Origin: CAVQGF01 sp045807945
GTDB taxonomy: Bacteria > Acidobacteriota > Terriglobia > Terriglobales > Acidobacteriaceae
Direction of reading: 5' to 3'
DNA length: 10,370 bases
Assembly (NCBI GenBank): GCA_045807945.1
Contig: JBJMGI010000017.1
Coordinates: 1-10,370 of the forward strand
Shown here: positions 1-5,504 of the stretch, piece after piece
How the letters are laid out: each line of letters starts with the position of its first letter
Numbering within the stretch: the first letter of the stretch is position 1
Position numbers and translations under genes: made by a program
Notes under the pieces: model-generated
What the model saw: only the letters and a program-made list of their open reading frames with translations
What the model was told of the DNA's origin: nothing
Databases searched by the model: none

Positions 1-1
1 C

Positions 2-1309
2 AGCTTCCGCACGAAGAAGGTCGCGCATCATGACAAGCAGGTGCCGTGCTACATCGCCTACACCACGGCGGAGACGCACCGCATCATCGCCGAGAACGTG
101 CACCGCTCGCCGATGTACTCCGGCCAGATCCAATCCATCGGTCCGCGCTACTGCCCCAGCATTGAAGACAAGATCGTCAAATTTCCCGACAAGCTGCAGC
201 ACCAGCTCTTCCTCGAGCCCGAGGGACTGAACACGCACGAGATCTACGTGAACGGCATGTCCACCTCAATGCCGATCGACGTGCAGCAGGCGATGATCAA
301 GTCCATCCCCGGACTCGAGAATGCGGAGATGCTGCGCCCCGGCTACGCCATCGAGTACGACGCCATCGATCCCACGGAACTCGAGCGCACGCTCGAAGTG
401 AAGAAGATCGCCGGACTCTATCTCGCAGGGCAGATCAACGGAACCTCCGGATACGAAGAAGCCGCGTGCCAGGGACTGATGGCCGGCATCAACGCCGCAC
501 TGAAAGTTAAAAACGAAGCTCCGCTCATCCTCGATCGCACCGAAGCCTATACCGCGATCCTTATTGATGACCTCATCTCGAAGGGCACCAACGAGCCTTA
601 CCGAATGTTCACCTCGCGCGCCGAGTTCCGCTTGCACCTGCGCATCGATAACGCCGACCGCCGGCTCACTCCGCACGGCCGCCGCGTCGGATTGATCAGC
701 GACAGCGCCTGGTCCGACCACCTCGCAAAGCAGGAGCGCATGAAGTCGCTAACGGAATATTTGGAGAAGACGCGGGTAGACGCCGCCATGGTCGAAACGA
801 TTTCGCGCGCGATCGCTCCTTCAACGGAGGTCATCCCGACCGAGCGAGTTGAAGACGAGCGAGTGGAGGGACCTGCATTCCTAATGGTAAGCGAGAAGCT
901 GCCTTCCGCCATCGGCAACACGCTCGCACAACTACTCAAGCGACCGGAAGTCGAGATTGAGCACATGTTTCCGATCTTGCGCGAGTCCGGCGACTGGCAA
1001 CTAGTGATCGGCAGCTTCCTCGAGTACAAGTCCGTCGAGACCGAGATTAAGTACGCGGGATACCTCGATCAGCAGCAGCGTTCCATCGAGCGGCTGAAGA
1101 AAGCGGAGCAGCGCAATATCCCGGAATGGTTCGATTACAAGAACGTGAGCGGCCTCTCGCGCGAGATGCACGAGAAGCTCACTCGCGTCCGCCCCCGCAC
1201 AATCGGACAAGCCTCGCGCATTCCCGGAGTCACGCCCGCGGCGCTCTCGCTCATCAACGTCTACATTGAGATACAGGCGCGCCGCCACGCCCAGGCGCAA
1301 GCTCTGTAA
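2..1309 (+). CDS. mnmG: tRNA uridine-5-carboxymethylaminomethyl modification enzyme MnmG (GidA), 5'-truncated
   Basis: With MnmE, MnmG uses FAD, a methylene-folate donor and glycine or ammonium to install the (carboxymethyl)aminomethyl group on wobble U34 of certain tRNAs in the cytoplasm. The frame is open from base 2, giving 435 residues of a protein usually about 620 long, so the N-terminal FAD-binding part lies outside the window. Seen directly: the IGPRYCPSIEDK block, with the family's catalytic-type Cys at 152-154; the AGQINGTSGYEEAACQGL block; and a C-terminal helical domain with GYLDQQQRSIERLKKAE, DYKNVSGLSREMHEKL and RPRTIGQASRIPGVTPAA, the part that contacts MnmE and tRNA. The GTG at 41 is internal, because the family sequence continues upstream of it. 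The next gene starts 30 bp downstream on the same strand. Identification is secure. Confidence 0.97.
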   Translation, partial: SFRTKKVAHHDKQVPCYIAYTTAETHRIIAENVHRSPMYSGQIQSIGPRYCPSIEDKIVKFPDKLQHQLFLEPEGLNTHEIYVNGMSTSMPIDVQQAMIKSIPGLENAEMLRPGYAIEYDAIDPTELERTLEVKKIAGLYLAGQINGTSGYEEAACQGLMAGINAALKVKNEAPLILDRTEAYTAILIDDLISKGTNEPYRMFTSRAEFRLHLRIDNADRRLTPHGRRVGLISDSAWSDHLAKQERMKSLTEYLEKTRVDAAMVETISRAIAPSTEVIPTERVEDERVEGPAFLMVSEKLPSAIGNTLAQLLKRPEVEIEHMFPILRESGDWQLVIGSFLEYKSVETEIKYAGYLDQQQRSIERLKKAEQRNIPEWFDYKNVSGLSREMHEKLTRVRPRTIGQASRIPGVTPAALSLINVYIEIQARRHAQAQAL

Positions 1310-1325
1310 TCTCCAGCTCTCCCGC

Positions 1326-1331
1326 TATACT
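1326..1331 (+). promoter_or_regulatory. Possible -10 box (TATACT) for the TPR membrane protein gene
   Basis: TATACT lies 8 nt before the ATG at 1340, inside the 30-bp gap after mnmG. No convincing -35 or Shine-Dalgarno sequence is visible. If used, transcription would begin at or next to the start codon, giving a leaderless or nearly leaderless mRNA. A single hexamer is weak evidence. Confidence 0.3.
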
Positions 1332-1339
1332 CACGCAGC

Positions 1340-3061
1340 ATGTCGAAGCCTGCGGCACAATCTCGCCCAAGCTTGAGCGGCGCGACTCCGCGCCAACTCT
1401 TCTCTCTGCTCCTCGTCGGCGGGGCGCTGCTCTACGCGCGGTCGCTTCCCTACAATTTCGTCTATGACGATCTGATCCAGATCGTCTCCAACCCGCGCAT
1501 CACCTCGTGGCGGTACGTGCCGTCGTACTTCACCGCGCAGCTTTGGGCGGGCGTGCAGAGCACGAGCTACTACCGCCCGCTGCTCCTGCTCTGGATGCGC
1601 ATCAACCACGCGCTCTTCGACTTCAATCCTGTCGGATGGCACGCCGCGCTGATCGCCTTACACCTTGCCGCGACCGCTCTCGCGTTCCTGCTGGCGCGAA
1701 AACTACTTCGGGACGCGCGCGCCGCGCTCGTGACCGCGGCAATATTTCTGTTGCATCCCGTTCAGATCGAATCCGTGGTGTGGCCCTCGGCTGCGAACGA
1801 ACCGCTCGCCGCCATCTTCATTATCGCGTCGTATCTGTTTTTCCTGAAGAGCCGCGACGAAGAATCTGCCAACCGGAACCTTCTGCTCAGCTGGCTGATG
1901 TTCGCGCTGGCGCTGATGACGAAAGAGACAGCGATCGTGGCCCCGCTCATGATCTTCCTCTTCGCGTGGTCGTATCCGCGAAAGTCGGAAGATGCTCCAC
2001 GCTGGGCCGCGGCTCTCGCCGCCGAAGTTCCGTACGCGATCGTGGTGGGAATTTATCTACTCGTTCGCAAGCTGATCCTAAGCCATACCGCGCCCACCAC
2101 GGTGCGCACCGGCCCTGCGACTTCGCTGCTCACGATGCCTTCGGTCGCTTGCCACTATCTGGCGAGTTTCGTCGTGCCGGTGCGCCTGGCGCTCTCCTAC
2201 GATCTTTCGCCGGTCACCGCCGCAAGCAGCCCGCGCTTCTGGTTTCCGCTGCTGGTGCTGCTGGTTTTGGCGGCCGCATCGTTCTGGTTGTGGAAGCGAA
2301 CGCGCTCGCTGCTGCTCGCGACGCGACTCCTATGGATCCCGATTCACCTGTCCGTCGCGCTGCTCACCGTGCCGCTCTTCCGCAACTCAGACTTCGCTCA
2401 CGATCGCTACCTCTACGTCCCGCTCTTTGGCTTCGCGCTTCTCGTCGCTTACGCTTGGGAGCGGATTCCGAGCGCGAGACTTCGCCAGCTCGCGTTGACC
2501 TTCCTCCTCGTCTTCTACGGCGTTGCTACTTTCCATCAGGAAGGATTCTGGCGCGACAACGCGGCGCTTTACGCGCGTGCTTACCAGGTCTCGCCCGGCT
2601 CTTACTTGGCGAAGCTTCTCCGGGGACAACAGCTCGCCGATGACAAGAAATATGCGCAGGCGCTCTCGCTGCTCGAGTCTGCGGTCGCTAGCCAACCGGA
2701 GAACGATGCCGGACTGGTGCTGCTGGCGGACACGAAATGCGCAATGAACGATGTTTCCGCAGCCCAATCGCTCTTTGCCACCGTCTTGCGGCGTGAGCCT
2801 GACTCGGCCGACGCGCACTTCCTGTTAGGACGCTGTCAGCTCGCGCATGGTGACGTGGCTGCCTCGATTCCGCCGCTAGAGCAAGCGGTCAAGCTGCTGG
2901 ATTCAAATCTGGAATACCGCCTCACGCTGGGGCGGGCGCTGGTGGAAAGCGGTCGCAAGCAGGAAGCGCTCGAGCAATACCGCGCGGCGGAAAGATTAGC
3001 GCCACAGAGTGAGCAAGAGCCGCTGCGGCGTTACATCAAGCTGCTCGAGCAGAAGCACTAA
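1340..3061 (+). CDS. Polytopic membrane protein with C-terminal TPRs, TMTC/GT-C glycosyltransferase-like
   Basis: A 573-residue protein in two parts. Residues ~20-405 contain about ten hydrophobic segments and look like a GT-C-fold membrane glycosyltransferase. After the first segment comes VYDDLIQIVSNPRI (41-54), whose paired Asp sits where GT-C enzymes carry the catalytic acid. It is followed by SYYRP (76-80) and HPVQIESVVW (139-148), resembling the loop motifs of TMTC/DUF1736-type O-mannosyltransferases. Residues ~420-570 form about four TPR units (for example ADAHFLLGRCQLAHGD and LEYRLTLGRALVESG), probably for protein binding outside the membrane. In the family such proteins use lipid-linked sugars; the acceptor here is unknown. 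ATG at 1340 is the first start after mnmG. The gene ends 3 bp from the opposing receiver-like gene. The membrane-plus-TPR architecture is certain; enzymatic activity is an inference. Confidence 0.8.
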   Translation: MSKPAAQSRPSLSGATPRQLFSLLLVGGALLYARSLPYNFVYDDLIQIVSNPRITSWRYVPSYFTAQLWAGVQSTSYYRPLLLLWMRINHALFDFNPVGWHAALIALHLAATALAFLLARKLLRDARAALVTAAIFLLHPVQIESVVWPSAANEPLAAIFIIASYLFFLKSRDEESANRNLLLSWLMFALALMTKETAIVAPLMIFLFAWSYPRKSEDAPRWAAALAAEVPYAIVVGIYLLVRKLILSHTAPTTVRTGPATSLLTMPSVACHYLASFVVPVRLALSYDLSPVTAASSPRFWFPLLVLLVLAAASFWLWKRTRSLLLATRLLWIPIHLSVALLTVPLFRNSDFAHDRYLYVPLFGFALLVAYAWERIPSARLRQLALTFLLVFYGVATFHQEGFWRDNAALYARAYQVSPGSYLAKLLRGQQLADDKKYAQALSLLESAVASQPENDAGLVLLADTKCAMNDVSAAQSLFATVLRREPDSADAHFLLGRCQLAHGDVAASIPPLEQAVKLLDSNLEYRLTLGRALVESGRKQEALEQYRAAERLAPQSEQEPLRRYIKLLEQKH

Positions 3062-3064
3062 GCT

Positions 3065-3445
3065 TTACCTCGCGCGCTGGTCCGCACGGTCTCTCTTTTG
3101 CACCGCGTTGGTTATCTCCTCAAGTTCGTTCAGCAGCTCTTCCGGCTTATGGCTGCCGAGCACCACGTCAGCGGGTTTGCATCGGTCTAAGCCCGTGGGC
3201 GAAATAAGGATCACCGGAACGTCTCGCTCTTTCTTGATCCTCTCCACCATTTTCCCGCATGGAATGTCGTCTATAGAGGCGTGCACCACCACCGCATCCA
3301 CCGGGTGCTTATTGAATATCTCCAACCCTTCCTTGTTGCTGTAGGCGGTCAAAACGTTGTGCTTCGCTGTTTCCAGTAACAATTTGCGAGAGGAAAGGCC
3401 TTCTTCCTGCTCCGGCTCGATGATCAAGAACGTTGCGCGTGCCAT
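3065..3445 (-). CDS. Atypical receiver-like (CheY-fold) protein lacking the phospho-acceptor Asp
   Basis: A 126-residue single-domain protein. It follows the response-regulator receiver pattern: a hydrophobic first strand with acidic residues (FLIIEPEQEE, 6-15), a third strand PVDAVVVHASIDDIP (48-62), a fourth strand VPVILIS (76-82) and a conserved-type Lys-Pro (K100-P101) before the last helix. At the end of strand 3, where receivers carry the phosphorylated Asp, this protein has His55, and the usual acidic pair after strand 1 is reduced to E10 followed by Pro. Conventional phosphorylation is therefore unlikely, and it may act as a pseudo-receiver or protein-interaction module. Translation starts at ATG 3443-3445; no good ribosome binding site is visible. 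It is convergent with the TPR gene. The fold call is from motif pattern only; no partner histidine kinase is nearby. Confidence 0.65.
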   Translation of the reverse strand: MARATFLIIEPEQEEGLSSRKLLLETAKHNVLTAYSNKEGLEIFNKHPVDAVVVHASIDDIPCGKMVERIKKERDVPVILISPTGLDRCKPADVVLGSHKPEELLNELEEITNAVQKRDRADQRAR

Positions 3446-3602
3446 GAAACGTTCGATGCCGGTTGATAACTGCTCTGGTAACCGCTCTCGGGAAAAATCC
3501 AGCTCTCGTACAACCCTGCACTCGCCTCATGCGTCAGAACAAGTCATCTGGCCGTGTCTCACATCTGCCCCACCGTTTCAAATATGGTCAGATCGGCCCT
3601 GA
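3446..3602. other. Intergenic region between divergent genes
   Basis: This 157-bp gap separates the minus-strand receiver-like gene from the plus-strand small Cys/His protein, so it should hold promoters for both. I see no clear -35/-10 pair, operator palindrome or RNA gene in it. Confidence 0.5.
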
Positions 3603-3959
3603 ATGGCAGTTAGAAAACGCCAGCAACGAGGGATTCACCTAGTTCAGCCGAAATCCGAAGAATCAGAGACCCTGGTGCGAGAGTCGATGACGGAAACCTA
3701 TAAGACTGGCGATCTTGTGCCCCAGAGCGGCATTTACCGAGTCGCTCATTCTGAGCACCGCCTTCCGCATGAAGTCACGCTCCTTCGGTCAAATCCCTTT
3801 CCACCCTGCGCCCAATGCGGTAATAACGTCAGCTTCGAGCTGCTACGCGGAGTCACGGTCGACCGCTTCGCGATCACTCTGAACGCAATTCCCGAAATGA
3901 CCGACTCGCAGGCGCTCGAGGCCGTTTCTGGCGAAGAAGACTCCGAAAAAGCAAGCTAA
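3603..3959 (+). CDS. Small Cys/His protein, YjzC-like domain
   Basis: A 118-residue protein whose core (~residues 32-85) has a TGDLVPQSGIYR segment, a His-rich stretch (H49, H52, H56), and FPPCAQCG with a CxxC pair (C69, C72) before FELLRGV. Such small YjzC-like domains are known from many bacteria. The CxxC plus nearby His suggests metal, probably zinc, binding, but no biochemical role is established. The tail (~residues 100-118) is acidic. Start choice is uncertain: ATG 3603 gives a basic 28-residue N-terminal extension, while ATG 3687 (Met29, MTETYKTGDLV) would begin right at the conserved core and has GAGAG a few bases upstream. It may be co-oriented with the two small basic ORFs downstream. 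Confidence 0.6.
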   Translation: MAVRKRQQRGIHLVQPKSEESETLVRESMTETYKTGDLVPQSGIYRVAHSEHRLPHEVTLLRSNPFPPCAQCGNNVSFELLRGVTVDRFAITLNAIPEMTDSQALEAVSGEEDSEKAS

Positions 3960-4021
3960 GCTGCTCGGTTAGCGACCGGGCTGAGCCCCAAGCCAGCCTC
4001 GGCTAGGGTGGTGCGGTTCCT

Positions 4022-4180
4022 ATGACCGACCGCTCAAAGAGTTCTCCCTCATCCCGTTCTCGCCAAGATACGAAGCTAAAGAAGCTACGAGAAAAGGTGA
4101 TCAAGAAAAAGAGGGCGGAAGAACGACGCGCCGCGTTGGAATCGGCTGCTCGCATTTTGCGCAATCCTCCGCGAGCCTGA
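4022..4180 (+). CDS. Small basic helical protein A (52 aa), paralogue of the ORF at 4281-4436
   Basis: ATG 4022 to TGA 4178-4180; an in-frame TAG at 4004-4006 bounds the start. The N-terminus is Ser/Arg-rich and the rest, from LKKLREKVIKKK through EERRAALESAARILRNPPR, looks like one long charged helix ending in a Pro-Pro-Arg motif. It is believed to be real because the ORF 100 bp downstream repeats residues 18-51 with 20 of 34 identical. Eleven of those 20 shared residues use different codons, which is the pattern of selection on protein rather than DNA. I do not recognise the family. The high Lys/Arg content would allow nucleic-acid or ribosome binding, but that is speculation. A reading frame on the opposite strand here is a shadow. 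Confidence 0.6.
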   Translation: MTDRSKSSPSSRSRQDTKLKKLREKVIKKKRAEERRAALESAARILRNPPRA

Positions 4181-4231
4181 TGAAGAACACACACCGCGCC
4201 ATTTAGCGCACGCTTCACGCTTAGCTAGGGA

Positions 4232-4245
4232 ACTGACAACTGCAT
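4232..4245. repeat. Two-copy heptad repeat upstream of small ORF B
   Basis: ACTGACA followed directly by ACTGCAT, period 7. The unit matches the RCTGRNN type found in the longer heptad tracts before rpmA, obgE and nadD. It is short, so it could be chance; the similarity to the other tracts is the reason to list it. Confidence 0.4.
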
Positions 4246-4280
4246 CTTCGCTCCTTAGCATCTCCTGATTGTGACTCCGC

Positions 4281-4436
4281 ATGAAGATTCCGCCCCCCCC
4301 CCGTCAAGGACCTGCGCAACGGTTAAAGAAGTTGACCGAGCGTTTGCAAAAGAAACAAAAACTGGAAGAGCGCGACGCCGCGCTGGAAGCCGCAAGCCGG
4401 GTCCTGAAACATCCGCCTCGATCGAACACGAAGTGA
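4281..4436 (+). CDS. Small basic helical protein B (51 aa), paralogue of the ORF at 4022-4180
   Basis: ATG 4281 to TGA 4434-4436, with an in-frame TGA at 4272-4274 just upstream. Residues 14-47 (RLKKLTERLQKKQ through EERDAALEAASRVLKHPPR) align without gaps to residues 18-51 of small ORF A, 20 of 34 identical, and both end near a PPR motif. The N-terminus is short and Pro-rich, encoded by a run of ten C (4293-4302) starting 12 nt after the start ATG. If that run were nine C, a GTG at 4271 would enter the same frame and give an N-terminus MTPHEDSAPPRQ, closer to the MT-start and RQ of protein A. The start is therefore uncertain: a one-base error, phase variation or the plain ATG start are all possible. 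Function unknown. Confidence 0.55.
   Translation: MKIPPPPRQGPAQRLKKLTERLQKKQKLEERDAALEAASRVLKHPPRSNTK
4293..4302 (+). repeat. Homopolymeric C10 tract in the 5' end of small ORF B
   Basis: Ten consecutive C immediately after the fourth codon of the ORF at 4281. Such tracts slip during replication and are classical contingency sites; they are also error-prone in sequencing. Confidence 0.8.
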
Positions 4437-4457
4437 ACGATCGCCGGAGCGTCCGCC

Positions 4458-4487
4458 TTGACCGGTTTTGTGAGAACTAGTTATAAT
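4458..4487 (+). promoter_or_regulatory. Sigma-70-type promoter of the rplU-rpmA unit
   Basis: TTGACC (4458-4463), 18-bp spacer, then a perfect TATAAT (4482-4487). Transcription would start near 4494, giving an untranslated leader of roughly 110 nt before rplU. This is the best promoter match in the window and suits a highly expressed ribosomal protein operon. Confidence 0.8.
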
Positions 4488-4561
4488 CATTGAGTTTGCC
4501 TGTAGTGCCCATCCTCACAAGGAAGCACCTCGCATAAATTTGCGGCCCTCGTTCCGGGCTC

Positions 4562-4587
4562 CCGCGCCGAAAATTGCCGTTGCGCGG
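4562..4587 (+). promoter_or_regulatory. Hairpin in the rplU leader next to the ribosome binding site
   Basis: CCGCGC (4562-4567) pairs perfectly with GCGCGG (4582-4587) around a 14-nt loop, ending 8 nt before the Shine-Dalgarno GGAG. It lies in the ~110-nt leader and could modulate translation or be a ribosomal-protein binding site. I do not recognise it as a described L21 leader; function is inferred from position. Confidence 0.35.
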
Positions 4588-4595
4588 TGACTATT

Positions 4596-4600
4596 GGAGA
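4596..4600 (+). promoter_or_regulatory. Ribosome binding site of rplU
   Basis: GGAGA lies 5 nt before ATG 4606. It selects that ATG (MYAVIRSGGKQYRV, the standard L21 N-terminus) over the in-frame TTG at 4594, which lies on top of the site. Confidence 0.8.
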
Positions 4601-4605
4601 TTCCT

Positions 4606-5067
4606 ATGTACGCAGTCATCCGCTCCGGCGGCAAGCAGTACCGTGTCGCACCCGGCGACGTGATCAAGGTCGAGAAGACGCCCCACAGCGAGGGCGCGAT
4701 CGAGTTTTCCGACGTTCTGGCCATCGGCGGCGACGAATTTTCCTCCGCCCCTAACGGCGCCCGCGTCACCGGCGAAGTCATGGAGGAAGGCCGCGGCGAC
4801 AAGATCCTGGTCTTCAAGTTCAAGCGCAAGAAGCAGTACAAGAAGCTGATCGGGCATCGCCAGCAGTTCACCGCTGTCCGCATCACTGGCATCGAGTTCG
4901 GCGGGAAGAAAGACTCAGTCCCGGCGCTCGGAACCAAAAAAGCCAAAGCGGAAGCAGGCGAGGCGCACGTGAAGCGCTCGCGCGCGTTGGGCTCCGGCAA
5001 GGTCGCAAAGAAAGCGACCAAAGCCAAGGCGCACGCAGCAGCGAAGAAGACGAGCAAGAAGAAATAA
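4606..5067 (+). CDS. rplU: 50S ribosomal protein L21 with Lys/Ala-rich C-terminal extension
   Basis: L21 is a large-subunit protein that binds 23S rRNA. Residues 1-~99 are the complete family domain: MYAVIRSGGKQYRV at the start, GDVIKVEK, the GARVTGEV segment, KILVFKFKRKKQYKKLIGHRQ and the final FTAVRITGIEF. Typical L21 is about 103 residues; this one has 153. The extra ~54 residues are a low-complexity basic tail rich in Lys and Ala (VAKKATKAKAHAAAKK), likely disordered and RNA-binding. Start ATG 4606 is fixed by a good Shine-Dalgarno and by the family N-terminus. It is the first gene after the TTGACC/TATAAT promoter and is followed 65 bp later by rpmA, the usual L21-L27 pairing. Confidence 0.97.
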   Translation: MYAVIRSGGKQYRVAPGDVIKVEKTPHSEGAIEFSDVLAIGGDEFSSAPNGARVTGEVMEEGRGDKILVFKFKRKKQYKKLIGHRQQFTAVRITGIEFGGKKDSVPALGTKKAKAEAGEAHVKRSRALGSGKVAKKATKAKAHAAAKKTSKKK

Positions 5068-5069
5068 TC

Positions 5070-5094
5070 GGCGCTCAGCGCCAAATAATTTTTT
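5070..5094 (+). terminator. Weak hairpin with T-rich tail between rplU and rpmA
   Basis: GGCGC (5070-5074), TCA loop, GCGCC (5078-5082), then AAATAATTTTTT. The stem is only 5 bp and the T run starts several bases downstream, so it is at best a partial terminator or processing site that could tune L27 relative to L21. Confidence 0.35.
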
Positions 5095-5129
5095 GCTGAC
5101 AGCTAATAGCTGACAGCTGAAGGCTGGTT
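5095..5129. repeat. Heptad tandem repeat (5 units) before rpmA
   Basis: Five consecutive 7-bp units: GCTGACA, GCTAATA, GCTGACA, GCTGAAG, GCTGGTT, ending 3 bp before the rpmA ATG. The degenerate fourth unit supplies GAAGG, which may serve as the rpmA ribosome binding site. Two more five-unit tracts of the same RCTGRNN type precede obgE and nadD. Confidence 0.75.
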
Positions 5130-5132
5130 GTA

Positions 5133-5396
5133 ATGGCACACAAAAAAGGTTTAGGAAGTTCTAAAAACGGCCGCGACTCAAATGCACAGCGGCTTGGAGT
5201 GAAAGCGTTCGGCGGGCAGCTCGTCCCCGGCGGCAGCATCATCGTTCGTCAGCGCGGCACCCGCATCAAGCCGGGCCTGAACGTTGGCCGCGGTAAAGAC
5301 GACACCTTGTTCGCCAAGGTCACCGGAACCATCAAGTTCATCGACAAGGGCAAATCAGGCCGCTTCGTCATGATCGAGCCCGCAGCGCAGGCGTAA
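5133..5396 (+). CDS. rpmA: 50S ribosomal protein L27
   Basis: L27 sits at the peptidyl-transferase centre, with its N-terminal arm reaching tRNA. The 87 residues match the whole family length: MAHKKGLGSSKNGRDSNAQ, then LGVKAFGGQLVPGGSIIVRQRGT, the GLNVGRGKDDTLFAKV motif and a C-terminal SGRFVMIEP. The arm begins directly with AHKKG after Met, so there is no Firmicute-type cleaved propeptide. It is the last gene of the rplU-rpmA unit and is followed by a clear intrinsic terminator. Confidence 0.98.
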   Translation: MAHKKGLGSSKNGRDSNAQRLGVKAFGGQLVPGGSIIVRQRGTRIKPGLNVGRGKDDTLFAKVTGTIKFIDKGKSGRFVMIEPAAQA

Positions 5397-5434
5397 CGAG
5401 TCGCCAGCTAGCGAGCATCAAAATGTGAATAGAG

Positions 5435-5463
5435 GCCTCGTCATCGGCGAGGCTTTTGTTTTT
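5435..5463 (+). terminator. Rho-independent terminator after rpmA
   Basis: GCCTCG (5435-5440), 7-nt loop, CGAGGC (5448-5453), followed at once by TTTTGTTTTT (5454-5463). A 6-bp perfect GC-rich stem with a strong T tract. It should end most rplU-rpmA transcripts, separating them from obgE. Confidence 0.88.
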
Positions 5464-5465
5464 CA

Positions 5466-5500
5466 AGTGGCAACTGGGAACTGGCAACCGAGAACTGATT
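5466..5500. repeat. Heptad tandem repeat (5 units) before obgE
   Basis: Units AGTGGCA, ACTGGGA, ACTGGCA, ACCGAGA, ACTGATT, exactly 7 bp each. The tract runs from just after the terminator T tract to 4 bp before the obgE ATG. No separate Shine-Dalgarno or promoter is visible in the gap, so the repeat occupies the place where those signals would be. Confidence 0.75.
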
Positions 5501-5504
5501 TCAG

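Noticed and set aside
1507..2643. Long Arg/Ala-rich open frame overlapping the TPR membrane protein
   Set aside because: An out-of-frame shadow typical of GC-rich DNA; the membrane protein in the other frame has clear motifs and TPRs.
3963..3981. Hairpin GCTCGGT / ACCGGGC (one G-T pair) just after the Cys/His gene, as a terminator
   Set aside because: No T tract follows, so there is no basis to call intrinsic termination.
4003..4282. Minus-strand frames opposite the small basic ORFs
   Set aside because: The plus-strand frames show protein-level paralogy with synonymous divergence; the minus frames show no similarity to each other.
4515..5084. Long open frame on the minus strand (189 codons) opposite rplU
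   Set aside because: It is the antisense shadow of L21, whose identity is certain; its translation is low-complexity with no recognisable motif.
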